A stretch of 23,254 bases of DNA from Larix sibirica (taxonomy: Eukaryota > Streptophyta > Pinopsida > Pinales > Pinaceae), in assembly GCA_004151065.3 (NCBI GenBank), contig NWUY0300010488.1, forward strand, positions 6,517-29,770. The letters run 5' to 3'. Shown one piece after another: positions 9,240 through 19,485 of this stretch; position 1 is the first letter of the stretch; the number at the start of each line of letters is the position of its first letter. The position numbers and the translations under genes are program-made. Under the pieces are notes generated by a model. That model ran no database searches. It was not told the DNA's origin and was given only the letters and a program-made list of their open reading frames with translations.

Positions 9240-10880
9240 ACACCAATGTTCCTATGTGGGACATATAACATTATTTTTTCTCTTGAAAAAAAATTCGGGT
9301 ATTTTTCTTTGCTATATCGAATGTATCATATGACACAAGGTTTTTTTGCGTCCCTTGATAGATGCATTTGCTTAAGAATAAGAAGAGACATATTTTGATA
9401 AGAAAATTTGCTCAAGGTCAGTTGGTTGTGCAATGTATTTGTCCACAGTAGTAGCACAAACAATGTCTTTAGAGTCATCATGTTCTTGTTCCAATAGCTT
9501 TGGTCTCTTCAACACAAATGTTTGTTTGTCTTATGGTGCAGTATATTGTCTTCCTTAATGAGGATGAATCCAGAGGAAATGAGAGAACAATGTGTACAAC
9601 TTGTCTGCTGGAAATTTGTTGTATGTTCAAGAATACATTTCCAAATTTGTGTATTCTTTCAATTTTGCTACTAATTTCTGATAAGCACTGCTCTCTAATT
9701 TTAATAAAATAATTGGTCATACTTTTGTCCATTTTTGTTATGTAAGAACTAATATAAGTTGTAGAAGCATAAGCGTCCAAGATAAAATGTGCATCTGTAT
9801 TTGTTTTCCATAGTTTTGGTACTGATTTGGAAAATACATTTATTCATATATCAGATGGGTCTCCTTTTAGTATTAGAGTAGGTCAAGAAAGTAAACAATG
9901 TATTAGCCTAGAATGTATTGGTCTTTGCTAAGATTTAGCTCTGACAGAAACATTGAGAATGGAATGCTCTTAGGATATTGTATATGTTCTAAGAACACTA
10001 CTTCTTTTGCTTTTTGACTAGTGCAATCAACACTGTGTTCTAATGGATGCAAGATGATAGTTCTATCCATTGGAGGAAATGGAAAACAGAGTCTAGATTT
10101 GGAGCATCGATGTTTTTTGCATGTTTTTGTATGGTGATGAGTTTGGAATACAAAAATATTCTCATCTAGTAATGATGAGTCTCCAGATATAAAATGGTCA
10201 ACAAATTTAGTTATATTGTCATCAGGATGCTGTCCATATACTGGTGCATTTTTAATCCAAAGTATTCCATGTTCATGCTCATTTCCTCTATTCCAAAATT
10301 CAGTTGTAAAGTAAAAGTCTATTATTTTTCCAAATATTTTGTTATTATTTGTAATTAAAGAATGAAAAGACAATATTCTATGTCTATAGTAATGAGTACA
10401 AAGGATTGGATGTTTTCTTATCAATGAGACAATGTTTTCTTGAGAAGTATTGCAAGTAGTGTCTTTTGGTTTTCAACTTTCAATTGCTATTAGCACATCA
10501 CAAAATGGATCCCAAACATGCTCAGCAGTGGTAAACATCATGAAGAATGTAGGAGGCCCAAGTTGTCGTATCATTGCAAACACATTTTCTTGATAGTTTA
10601 AAAATAGTCAGGTGATGTTCATACTGATTTCAAAGAGCGATATGTAATCAACGATTTTAGGATCTATTCAAGATTTTTTTTTCACTTGACATCTTTTGAT
10701 AAAAGTTTCTTTCCTTTTAGATCTCATGTGCAAATCGAAATCCAAGAAGAATTCAAAACTTGTTTTATAATAGTTTGAACTACTTCAAAAAATATATTTG
10801 TAGTGTGTGTCAAAATATATACTGCTATGTGATAACTCCCACTGTGCTATTTGTTGAAAAGAGAAAATATTTATCATTTC
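9240..10880 (-). pseudogene. Helitron Rep (HUH endonuclease) domain, broken, first copy
   Basis: Rep cuts and rejoins the transposon ends. The minus strand shows a run near 10830-10740 (THTTNIFFEVVQTIIKQ), ENVFAMIRQLGPPTFFMMF (about 10535-10592), LIRKHPILCTHYYRHR, EFWNRGNEHEHGILWIKNAP with the HUH histidines at 10275-10277 and 10269-10271, QTHHHTKTCKK, and CFPFPPM, all hallmarks of the Helitron N-terminal/Rep region. It continues DPSDI-stop-INVF, then DAYASTTYISSYITKMDKS, with the two catalytic tyrosines at 9754-9756 and 9742-9744. After that come LGNVF-type sequence (FGNVFLNIQQ) and IDKYIA-like VDKYIAQPTDLEQIFL near 9430-9370. Stops lie at about 10480, 9903 and 9830, with frameshifts after 9480. 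The key motifs survive but no complete frame does. Confidence 0.88.
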
Positions 10881-10886
10881 TTCAAG

Positions 10887-11470
10887 TCAATTGTATCCAT
10901 AAAATAATTTGGGGATGTTTAGTTCCTCAGAGAATATGTCTTGGAAAATGCCTACCGGTTGAAAAGCTTCCAAAGGTGCAGCTTGTATGATTTTATTGTC
11001 TAGACCATCTATTAGATTGGTTTGTACATATCCATGAACCAATGTTTCAAAAACTGGTTCTAGATCCTTTTCGCAATCAACAAATTCCAATACATATGGA
11101 TTTGATAAAGTATTAAGATGTTGTTCAATGTTTTGATTAAATATCTCTTACCAATCATTGTTGATCACAATTCCTTCATTTTTGTAGAGTATAGTTTGGG
11201 ACAAGTCATGCATAGAAGCCATAACAATTTTTGGACATACATTGCCAGATAGATAGGAATTCTTGTATTCCAATTTCCATTTTAACATTACTGCAACTGT
11301 CATACAATTAGATAGATTTCTTGGCAATGAGGTTTGAACCTTCTCTAAATATGCAGGCACATTAATTATTCCTCCAGTTAATCAAATCTGAGCCCTCTTG
11401 TAACCAAGATTTCTAATTTGTGCAAATGCTATTCTTGGTGACACCACTCTTTCTTCCAAAAGTGTCAAGA
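10887..11470 (-). pseudogene. DUF6570-like region upstream of Helitron Rep, broken, first copy
   Basis: The minus strand reads LLEERVVSPRIAFAQIRNLG, then a stop, then LTGGIINVPAYLEKV, SLPRNLSNCMTVAVMLKWK, LYKNEGIVINNDW, another stop, and later GIFQDIFSEELNIPKLFYG. This order (EER...SPRI.F.QI, G.I.NVP, LPR, then EEL.FP.L) matches the region before the Helitron-like Rep domain in many Helitron proteins, called DUF6570 in part. Its function is not known. Only two stops interrupt about 190 codons in one frame, at about 11388 (likely CGA or AGA to TGA) and about 11146. It continues into Rep downstream. Confidence 0.75.
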
Positions 11471-11564
11471 CTGACACACGTGGCAGTTGGATGTTACGCC
11501 ATATTTGTATAGGTGATGCATAAAAGGGTATTTGTCCATCATATATTGATTTATTTCAAAATAT

Positions 11565-12122
11565 CTAATTCTCACCATCATGATTAATTTCTTTTTCCTC
11601 TTCATCCATTTCAAAAGAGTTGAAATCCAATATAATGGTAGTGTCAATTGAATCAATGTCCATTTGGAAGTGCAATCGATCACATATAGAACATGCATAA
11701 ATCAATGTATCTTGAATAGAATACAAATATGTATTTATTGCTTTCATTGATTTCTCATGCTCCTTTTGTATCTGTCTAGCATTGTTTCCTTGACTCCTTA
11801 TCTCTTGCTTCAGCCAATGTAATTTGTTGACTCTATTGATGGGAATTCTAGCTCGTATGTCTATTGCCACTAGGTTTGTATTTTTTTCTATAGGGTCTGT
11901 ATCTTGAGTTGGAATTGCTTTTTATTTTTTATTTCTTTTTGGCATCTTTGTTTCTTTTTTATGGCCAACATTTTTTTTATTTTTTATTTTATTTTTATTT
12001 TTTTTGTTGCATTTAGCTTGTTCATTTTCCTAGTTACATCAGTAGAATTGGTTTTCTCTATTGTGCTATTTTCCAATGTAGTTTGGTTTCCATCTTTGCA
12101 ATTGTCTATCAATTCATCATAG
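11565..12122 (-). pseudogene. Lysine-rich linker and Cys pair of the Helentron protein, broken, first copy
   Basis: The minus strand is open from near the OTU region (DELIDNCKDGNQTT at about 12117) through a lysine-rich, A-rich stretch with stops (11910-12010), then a 101-codon frame (11870-11565). That frame includes IQKEHEKSMKAI and YACSICDRLHFQMD. A C-x2-C followed by DRL is typical just before the DUF6570-like region of Helitron proteins and may bind zinc. The end, FEMDEEEKE, is acidic. A plus-strand frame at 11904-12122 is the shadow of the A-rich stretch. Confidence 0.55.
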
Positions 12123-12650
12123 TCAGCAGTTACTATTTTTTGTACCTATGAATTTTCTGTTCTCACCAAAGTTTTGTAGCAATGGAAAAAAGTGTGAATG
12201 TGAGTTATATAGAACATGTTGCAGAAGATATAAGACCTTTGGTGAAGGATATTTTGATAGGAATATTTGCATAAACTTTTTAAATCTAGTGTCCCATATG
12301 TATATGTCAACATTGAACAATTCACATAACCATTGAATTGAGAAGCAATATCCTTCTATGTTACCATGACTATATGGATTTGACATATTTACAATATAGC
12401 CTCACCAATCAGAAACTAGGCATGTTTATTGAACCATATTGTGTTTCATAAATGTGCTTAGACATTCCAATGCCCTATTGTCATTTCCAATGTAGCAATT
12501 GTAAAAATTTCATGCAATTGATTTTCTCAAAGAATGGGCGTCAAACATTGATGTTAAGTTACAAAATGAATAAAACAATGAGTCATGACAGTCATTTGCA
12601 ATAGGAATAGTATATGAAATCCTTATTCGAATAGTGTTTTCTCAATAGTT
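12123..12650 (-). pseudogene. OTU-like cysteine protease domain of the Helentron, broken, first copy
   Basis: The minus strand gives IPIANDCHDSLFYSFCNL (about 12553-12610), then LRKSIA and a stop, then after another ~60 codons MSNPYSHGNIEGYCFSIQWL, LFNVDIYIWDT and finally VLYNSHSHFFPLLQ. This fits OTU proteases. The first block is the Asp/Cys loop (family D-G-N-C-LF), the second the WGG.E helix, the third the strand, and the last the catalytic His loop. The residue before LF is Ser, not Cys, so the nucleophile is lost or the frame has mutated. OTU domains remove ubiquitin or act as proteases; in Helitrons of fish and other animals they occur in the same protein. Stops at about 12505, 12425 and 12405 disable it. 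Confidence 0.55.
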
Positions 12651-12699
12651 GACTAGTCCTGTTGAATATTAGTATATTGGTTTTCACAAATGCTTCTAG

Positions 12700-13490
12700 G
12701 TAATAGAAAATGATTTTATTGAATCAGATGGAATGAATTGTATGAAAGAAATGGTTCAACGTGACCAAATGATGGATTCTCGTAATGGAAGATTAGATTT
12801 TGACAATATCCTATGTTTCTAGCATTAAAATGGAGATATTTTCTTTGTTTTGTCAATGACCAAACAATTACTAGGATATCTAACAATCTGGGAAATCATT
12901 TGATGCAAAAGATGTCACCACAAAACCCATTTCCAATTTGGTCATGTCTTTGTGAAGCATACAATGAATCCGTTTTAGACACATAGTAAGATTTTCCACA
13001 TTGTGCAATTCCATAAAAAATTGAACACTCAATTATGTTTGCAATGATGAGATAAAAACTGGATCTTTTTTATCCAGGAAATAGTGGAAGTGATTCACTA
13101 TCCCTTCTCTTATTTCTATTAGTGTGTATAAAAAATGCACAAGAAATGCCAAAGCATTAAATAAATATTCTCATAGTTTATAGTAAAAGGGATGCAAGCG
13201 AAATAGTTGGAATCTAGCTAGCATGTGGTCAATTTGTTCATCTTTTGAAGCATTAATTTTTATATTCTATGGAATACTTAGACAAATTGCTTTATACACA
13301 CTATATTGGAAAATTTCTTGATGCTAATGCATATAGTGTATAAAGTAGTCAACAAGAGATCCAACACAATCACTTGTCACCATAAGCCAGGCAATTGCAC
13401 TTGCAGGTTTACTGCAAGTATCGGAGTAAGTAAGCAACAAAAAATGACTTTGAACATTAGAGGTATTGCACATAAAATGATTTTTTTTTA
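12700..13490 (-). pseudogene. Unrecognised N-terminal region of the Helentron protein, broken, first copy
   Basis: One minus-strand frame runs from about 13490 to 12720 (about 260 codons) with only about five stops, far fewer than such AT-rich DNA gives by chance. It begins near HFMCNTSNVQS. It passes AIAWLMVTSDCVGSLVDYF, DEQIDHMLARFQLFRLHPF, LIEIREGIVNHFHYFLDKK, YGIAQCGKSYYVSKTD and RHDQIGNGFCGDIFCIK, and ends near NPSFGHVEPFLSYN. I recognise no domain. Its place just before the OTU region, on the same strand and with similar decay, suggests it is the N-terminal part of the same polyprotein. It could instead be another element's gene. Confidence 0.4.
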
Positions 13491-15380
13491 AAGAAGAAAA
13501 ACATTGTATTGTAGAGGTTGTGGCTCACACCACATAAATATGCTAACACTACCCCCTCCCCTGTTTTTTTAAATAGTATTTCCAAGTGGCCTAAACAATT
13601 TTGGATCTTTTATTGTCTCTACAAATCTTGCAACAAGCTCGGTTTGACATTTGACATGTTAAAATACTTGGAAATGGAACTGGGATCAACTAATACTATT
13701 TTCCCAAACCAAAGGTCACAATGCAAAAAGCACTAGAATATATGGAACATTGAAAAGCACAAGAGTGCATTGCAAATGAAGCATACATTGCCGTAGTTGG
13801 CATAGGACTACTGTAAAATGACATTGGTACTGCCCAAGTAATTAAATAATTGGAAGTTTCAAACATTTCAATTTTCACTAAAACATAAGCGGAGAAGGCC
13901 ATTGCTGGAAGTGTTATTGCAAATTTGCACACTATGAATTTAAGATAGATCATGCAAATCACCATAGAACACACTGCATAGTATCTACACTAGACTAGAA
14001 AATGCCATTGCCTTTTTTTCTCTTTCCTAGTGGAAAATAGATTATATATCCCGATACATTGGTCTTCTTATAATTGATGGATATTGGGAAAAACATCATG
14101 AAACCAAGATAAATAAATCTATGTCGGGACATTGGCAAAACTAAGATTGTGATCTATGCACAAAACATAGTTATTCAAGCTCACACTGTGGGGAAAATTC
14201 GTAATAATTCTTTATGCAATGTCTCACAAAACCTAATGCTAGTTTTTTTTGACTAAATAAGCCATCCCACAGACTACGTTCTTGAAGACTTATAAAATGC
14301 TCCCACTTTCCACAAGCATAGGCACAATTCTGGATTATCAAAATCAACAACAATTCAACAAACAAAGAAACATATTCTCTAACTTTGTTCACTCTTTAAA
14401 ATCCACTACGCAAGGAAATAGCTTAAATCTTTGTGCAAATGCACAGCATGGCTATTAGCATCATTAAATTGTTGATTTCCTTTGTTGATTTAAAATTTAG
14501 CCGATGAAAAGAAGCTTTAACAATGTACCTATCTTATTCTCCAAAGTCAAAAGGACAGTACATTAGAAGCGGGAAAAATATTCTTTATAATATGTATGAA
14601 ATGAAAAGCTAAATTTAAATGCCCTGGCATATTGTTTTATGAAGTTGTATTAAGAAACAAATTAAAGCCACTAGAAATGCTTTGGTTGATGTATGACTAG
14701 ATTCTCCTAGCATAAAGAAAGATGAAGTAGCCAGGACATTGCATTCAACTTCATTGGCTATAGGAATATGCATCAATGTGGAAAAAAACAACATATCACC
14801 ATTAAAGAGTCTCATAAATTGCTTCTGAATGACATATATTTCATAGATAATTTGTTAAAGTATATAGCAATTTAGCACCACCTGCAAATAGGCTTAGCTA
14901 CCCACTCTTCTCCTTAGGATGTTGTACTTTTTTACCTATTTCATTCAAGCAATTTTATTGTTGAAACCATTGTGGTCAAATGAACCAAGCTCAGCCATTT
15001 GAAAAAAATCTTGATAGCAACATCAATTATTACTAAAATACCATGTTCACTAGAGTAAGTGCACTTGACAATCAAAGCACACATAGTATCAATACTCTTT
15101 AACAATCAAAGCAAGCTATATTGGTATGATATTTTTCCTCATTCCAAGTGCCTTCCACACATCTTGACATCTCTTTTTTTAGCAACATCATGACAACTCC
15201 ACATAAGGTAACCTGATGCAGCAGTTGAAATCCTATGGGAAAAAAACAGAGGCACACACACACAATCAAATATTATTTCTTCTCACACAAGAGAAACCAA
15301 GCAATTGATTGGTACTTGCATTTCATGCTTCCATTTCATCAAAAGCAAAAGAAAATTGTCACATCACCTGCACCTAACAC

Positions 15381-15402
15381 TTCCATATATATATATATGG
15401 AA
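15381..15402. repeat. Perfect 22-bp palindrome with (AT)7 core
   Basis: TTCC-(AT)7-GGAA reads the same on both strands. It is probably a microsatellite, and can form a cruciform. The second copy is at 22744-22765. Confidence 0.8.
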
Positions 15403-15429
15403 ATAACTATACAAAATTTATGTAGGCTT

Positions 15430-15467
15430 AGCCTAGGGACCATTGCAGGTAGAAGATAACCTAGGCT
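15430..15467. repeat. 8-bp inverted repeat (AGCCTAGG / CCTAGGCT)
   Basis: Perfect 8-bp arms at 15430-15437 and 15460-15467 with a 22-base loop. Could be a chance hairpin; no CTRR-type Helitron end follows it. The second copy is at 22793-22830. Confidence 0.4.
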
Positions 15468-15811
15468 CATAGGCTACATCACTTTGGACTTTTCTCATTT
15501 GAAAAAGCTAGCAAGACCCAATTTGTTTTCAAGTTTAAACAATATGGTATCTATTATGAATATCATAACTAATTTGTAGACATGTCAAAGTCTTTGCATC
15601 CATGCTACTATTGTGATTTCAATCTTTACTAAAACATAAAATAAAAGGTCTATTCCTTAAAGCAATGTTCGAAATATGCAACATGTCAACATGTCTCTAC
15701 CACTATACAAGCAACTAAATCATTTTAACAATCAACCACTTCAATCATGAATAAAACATAAGGACAAGCTACCATTTCCTAAAGTATTGTTACATGCCTG
15801 TACATACCATG

Positions 15812-15891
15812 TCTTCAAAATTGACCATTGTTAGATTGTGGTAACTTCGGGATGTCCTCCATGGTTCAGATGCCTTACATGGAGGTACATT
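15812..15891 (-). other. Candidate exon end with splice donor, or retroelement gag start
   Basis: The minus strand from 15891 reads VPPCKASEPWRTSRSYHNLT and then VNFEDM in one frame, followed by GTATGT, a good splice donor. In another frame it reads MEDIPKLPQSNNGQF then a stop, which resembles the start of Copia gag proteins. Given the Copia leader just across the N, the second reading is tempting but unproven. The same sequence ends the window. Confidence 0.25.
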
Positions 15892-15892
15892 N
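15892..15892. other. Single-N contig join
   Basis: One N at the exact end of the first 7,054-bp copy. The second copy ends at the same base, where the window ends. This marks a scaffold join, so the order across it is not established. Confidence 0.85.
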
Positions 15893-16111
15893 ACTTCAAC
15901 TCTGATGCGAACTGGTAGCAGCAGATGGCGGCTCTCCTTCTTCTTGATGTTGACGTATGGGTCTGTTCGGCTTCTATATCATGGACTCAGGTCACTCACG
16001 CCCCCTCATAGCTAACGCTCTTAACCTGGTGACATATCCACAGATCCACAACGATCCCTCTTCAGCTCACGGTTAGCAATACCTCTTAACTAGCGTCTCA
16101 AATGGCTCCTC
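15893..16111 (-). mobile_element. Copia-type leader region between primer-binding site and gag
   Basis: GC content is visibly higher than in the surroundings. It follows the primer-binding site on the minus strand and contains GAGGAGCC and CCATCTGCTGCTACC-type words, with no long frame. By position this is the untranslated leader of the LTR element whose 5' LTR is at 16128-16314. It has no counterpart in the first copy. Confidence 0.5.
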
Positions 16112-16127
16112 CTGAGCTCTGATGCAA
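16112..16127 (-). other. Primer-binding site of the Copia-type element
   Basis: The minus strand reads TGCATCAGAGCTC right after the LTR end. ATCAGAGC matches the initiator tRNA-Met site TGGTATCAGAGC at its last eight positions; the first bases have drifted. Confidence 0.55.
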
Positions 16128-16314
16128 AAATAGAATAATAGAGGAGAACAGAACAGAACACGACATCTATTATTATGAAGTAAGGGTTTACAATATATAA
16201 GCTCATGAGAGCTGTTAACAAACTCCTGGAAACGAGGATCTCAACGGATCACATTTGACACGTATCTTAATTAATCTAACAGAATCTATTCTAAGCATTT
16301 CTACATTATTATTC
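16128..16314 (-). repeat. 5' LTR of the Copia-type element, minus strand
   Basis: Partner of 8767-8951. It is followed on the minus strand by a primer-binding site and leader, so it is a 5' LTR. From 16201 to 16314 it is identical to 8838-8951. From 16128 to 16200 it differs at many positions, with shared words such as GAGGAGAACAGAACAGAACA on the plus strand. About 187 bp is short for a Copia LTR, but such lengths occur. Confidence 0.6.
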
Positions 16315-16602
16315 CAACTTATTCATGTGTCTAAACCAAATGATTTTTGGGTCAATTTGTTAGTAACACCATAAGGCATTGTTGAGAAGGGGATTTGCGA
16401 GATAGATAATTCTTAATGTCATATTTTTCAAAGGTACTCTATGGTCGAGTCTTTTATCGTTAGTGGAAATTGTTTCAGCTGTGACATTAATATTTCCCCA
16501 TTTTGCTCTGTTTTTTGCTACAATTTTTTGATCAATAATGTCTACTTGTTCTTTTTACACATATATACTTCATAACATGTTTCATATTTCCCTTTTAGTG
16601 AA

Positions 16603-18243
16603 ACACCAATGTTCCTATGTGGGACATATAACATTATTTTTTCTCTTGAAAAAAAATTCGGGTATTTTTCTTTGCTATATCGAATGTATCATATGACACA
16701 AGGTTTTTTTGCGTCCCTTGATAGATGCATTTGCTTAAGAATAAGAAGAGACATATTTTGATAAGAAAATTTGCTCAAGGTCAGTTGGTTGTGCAATGTA
16801 TTTGTCCACAGTAGTAGCACAAACAATGTCTTTAGAGTCATCATGTTCTTGTTCCAATAGCTTTGGTCTCTTCAACACAAATGTTTGTTTGTCTTATGGT
16901 GCAGTATATTGTCTTCCTTAATGAGGATGAATCCAGAGGAAATGAGAGAACAATGTGTACAACTTGTCTGCTGGAAATTTGTTGTATGTTCAAGAATACA
17001 TTTCCAAATTTGTGTATTCTTTCAATTTTGCTACTAATTTCTGATAAGCACTGCTCTCTAATTTTAATAAAATAATTGGTCATACTTTTGTCCATTTTTG
17101 TTATGTAAGAACTAATATAAGTTGTAGAAGCATAAGCGTCCAAGATAAAATGTGCATCTGTATTTGTTTTCCATAGTTTTGGTACTGATTTGGAAAATAC
17201 ATTTATTCATATATCAGATGGGTCTCCTTTTAGTATTAGAGTAGGTCAAGAAAGTAAACAATGTATTAGCCTAGAATGTATTGGTCTTTGCTAAGATTTA
17301 GCTCTGACAGAAACATTGAGAATGGAATGCTCTTAGGATATTGTATATGTTCTAAGAACACTACTTCTTTTGCTTTTTGACTAGTGCAATCAACACTGTG
17401 TTCTAATGGATGCAAGATGATAGTTCTATCCATTGGAGGAAATGGAAAACAGAGTCTAGATTTGGAGCATCGATGTTTTTTGCATGTTTTTGTATGGTGA
17501 TGAGTTTGGAATACAAAAATATTCTCATCTAGTAATGATGAGTCTCCAGATATAAAATGGTCAACAAATTTAGTTATATTGTCATCAGGATGCTGTCCAT
17601 ATACTGGTGCATTTTTAATCCAAAGTATTCCATGTTCATGCTCATTTCCTCTATTCCAAAATTCAGTTGTAAAGTAAAAGTCTATTATTTTTCCAAATAT
17701 TTTGTTATTATTTGTAATTAAAGAATGAAAAGACAATATTCTATGTCTATAGTAATGAGTACAAAGGATTGGATGTTTTCTTATCAATGAGACAATGTTT
17801 TCTTGAGAAGTATTGCAAGTAGTGTCTTTTGGTTTTCAACTTTCAATTGCTATTAGCACATCACAAAATGGATCCCAAACATGCTCAGCAGTGGTAAACA
17901 TCATGAAGAATGTAGGAGGCCCAAGTTGTCGTATCATTGCAAACACATTTTCTTGATAGTTTAAAAATAGTCAGGTGATGTTCATACTGATTTCAAAGAG
18001 CGATATGTAATCAACGATTTTAGGATCTATTCAAGATTTTTTTTTCACTTGACATCTTTTGATAAAAGTTTCTTTCCTTTTAGATCTCATGTGCAAATCG
18101 AAATCCAAGAAGAATTCAAAACTTGTTTTATAATAGTTTGAACTACTTCAAAAAATATATTTGTAGTGTGTGTCAAAATATATACTGCTATGTGATAACT
18201 CCCACTGTGCTATTTGTTGAAAAGAGAAAATATTTATCATTTC
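16603..18243 (-). pseudogene. Helitron Rep domain, broken, second copy
   Basis: Same sequence as 9240-10880. The HUH histidines are at 17632-17634 and 17638-17640, and the two tyrosines of YISSYITK at 17105-17107 and 17117-17119. The same stops are present, so the two copies share their entire decay history. The helicase that should follow is absent on this side, because the low-coordinate neighbour is the 5' LTR of the Copia-type element. Confidence 0.85.
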
Positions 18244-18249
18244 TTCAAG

Positions 18250-18833
18250 TCAATTGTATCCATAAAATAATTTGGGGATGTTTAGTTCCTCAGAGAATAT
18301 GTCTTGGAAAATGCCTACCGGTTGAAAAGCTTCCAAAGGTGCAGCTTGTATGATTTTATTGTCTAGACCATCTATTAGATTGGTTTGTACATATCCATGA
18401 ACCAATGTTTCAAAAACTGGTTCTAGATCCTTTTCGCAATCAACAAATTCCAATACATATGGATTTGATAAAGTATTAAGATGTTGTTCAATGTTTTGAT
18501 TAAATATCTCTTACCAATCATTGTTGATCACAATTCCTTCATTTTTGTAGAGTATAGTTTGGGACAAGTCATGCATAGAAGCCATAACAATTTTTGGACA
18601 TACATTGCCAGATAGATAGGAATTCTTGTATTCCAATTTCCATTTTAACATTACTGCAACTGTCATACAATTAGATAGATTTCTTGGCAATGAGGTTTGA
18701 ACCTTCTCTAAATATGCAGGCACATTAATTATTCCTCCAGTTAATCAAATCTGAGCCCTCTTGTAACCAAGATTTCTAATTTGTGCAAATGCTATTCTTG
18801 GTGACACCACTCTTTCTTCCAAAAGTGTCAAGA
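18250..18833 (-). pseudogene. DUF6570-like region, broken, second copy
   Basis: Same sequence as 10887-11470, with the same two stops. Motifs EERVVSPRI, GGIINVP, SLPRNL and EELNIPKLF are all present. Confidence 0.72.
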
Positions 18834-18927
18834 CTGACACACGTGGCAGTTGGATGTTACGCCATATTTGTATAGGTGATGCATAAAAGGGTATTTGTCC
18901 ATCATATATTGATTTATTTCAAAATAT

Positions 18928-19485
18928 CTAATTCTCACCATCATGATTAATTTCTTTTTCCTCTTCATCCATTTCAAAAGAGTTGAAATCCAATATAATG
19001 GTAGTGTCAATTGAATCAATGTCCATTTGGAAGTGCAATCGATCACATATAGAACATGCATAAATCAATGTATCTTGAATAGAATACAAATATGTATTTA
19101 TTGCTTTCATTGATTTCTCATGCTCCTTTTGTATCTGTCTAGCATTGTTTCCTTGACTCCTTATCTCTTGCTTCAGCCAATGTAATTTGTTGACTCTATT
19201 GATGGGAATTCTAGCTCGTATGTCTATTGCCACTAGGTTTGTATTTTTTTCTATAGGGTCTGTATCTTGAGTTGGAATTGCTTTTTATTTTTTATTTCTT
19301 TTTGGCATCTTTGTTTCTTTTTTATGGCCAACATTTTTTTTATTTTTTATTTTATTTTTATTTTTTTTGTTGCATTTAGCTTGTTCATTTTCCTAGTTAC
19401 ATCAGTAGAATTGGTTTTCTCTATTGTGCTATTTTCCAATGTAGTTTGGTTTCCATCTTTGCAATTGTCTATCAATTCATCATAG
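18928..19485 (-). pseudogene. Lysine-rich linker and Cys pair, broken, second copy
   Basis: Same sequence as 11565-12122, including YACSICDRLHF and the A-rich stretch. Confidence 0.52.

Larger units (their letters stand above)
13500..15811. other. Region without a recognisable gene, first copy
   Basis: About 2.3 kb of AT-rich sequence. Short frames (13518-13736 plus; 13974-13696, 14392-14171 and 14815-14615 minus) show no family motif. One plus-strand stretch at 13720-13800 reads MQKALEYMEH then, past a stop, KAQECIANEAYIAVVGIG, which might be a decayed gene fragment but is unassigned. The 5' end of the Helentron should lie somewhere in or before this stretch; I could not place it. Confidence 0.4.
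8838..15891. repeat. First copy of a 7,054-bp direct repeat (offset 7,363)
   Basis: Every reading frame in this interval recurs unchanged at +7363. Spot comparison of the intervening sequence, including simple-sequence runs, found no difference. The repeat ends one base before the N at 15892. Its start falls inside an LTR. See the findings for the assembly interpretation. Confidence 0.95.

Noticed and set aside
11904-12122. 72-codon plus-strand frame rich in Phe, looking like a membrane protein
   Set aside because: Shadow of the A-rich, lysine-coding stretch on the opposite strand.
15430-15467. Helitron 3' terminal hairpin
   Set aside because: No CTRR end follows at the right distance, and it lies at the 5' side of the element by gene order.
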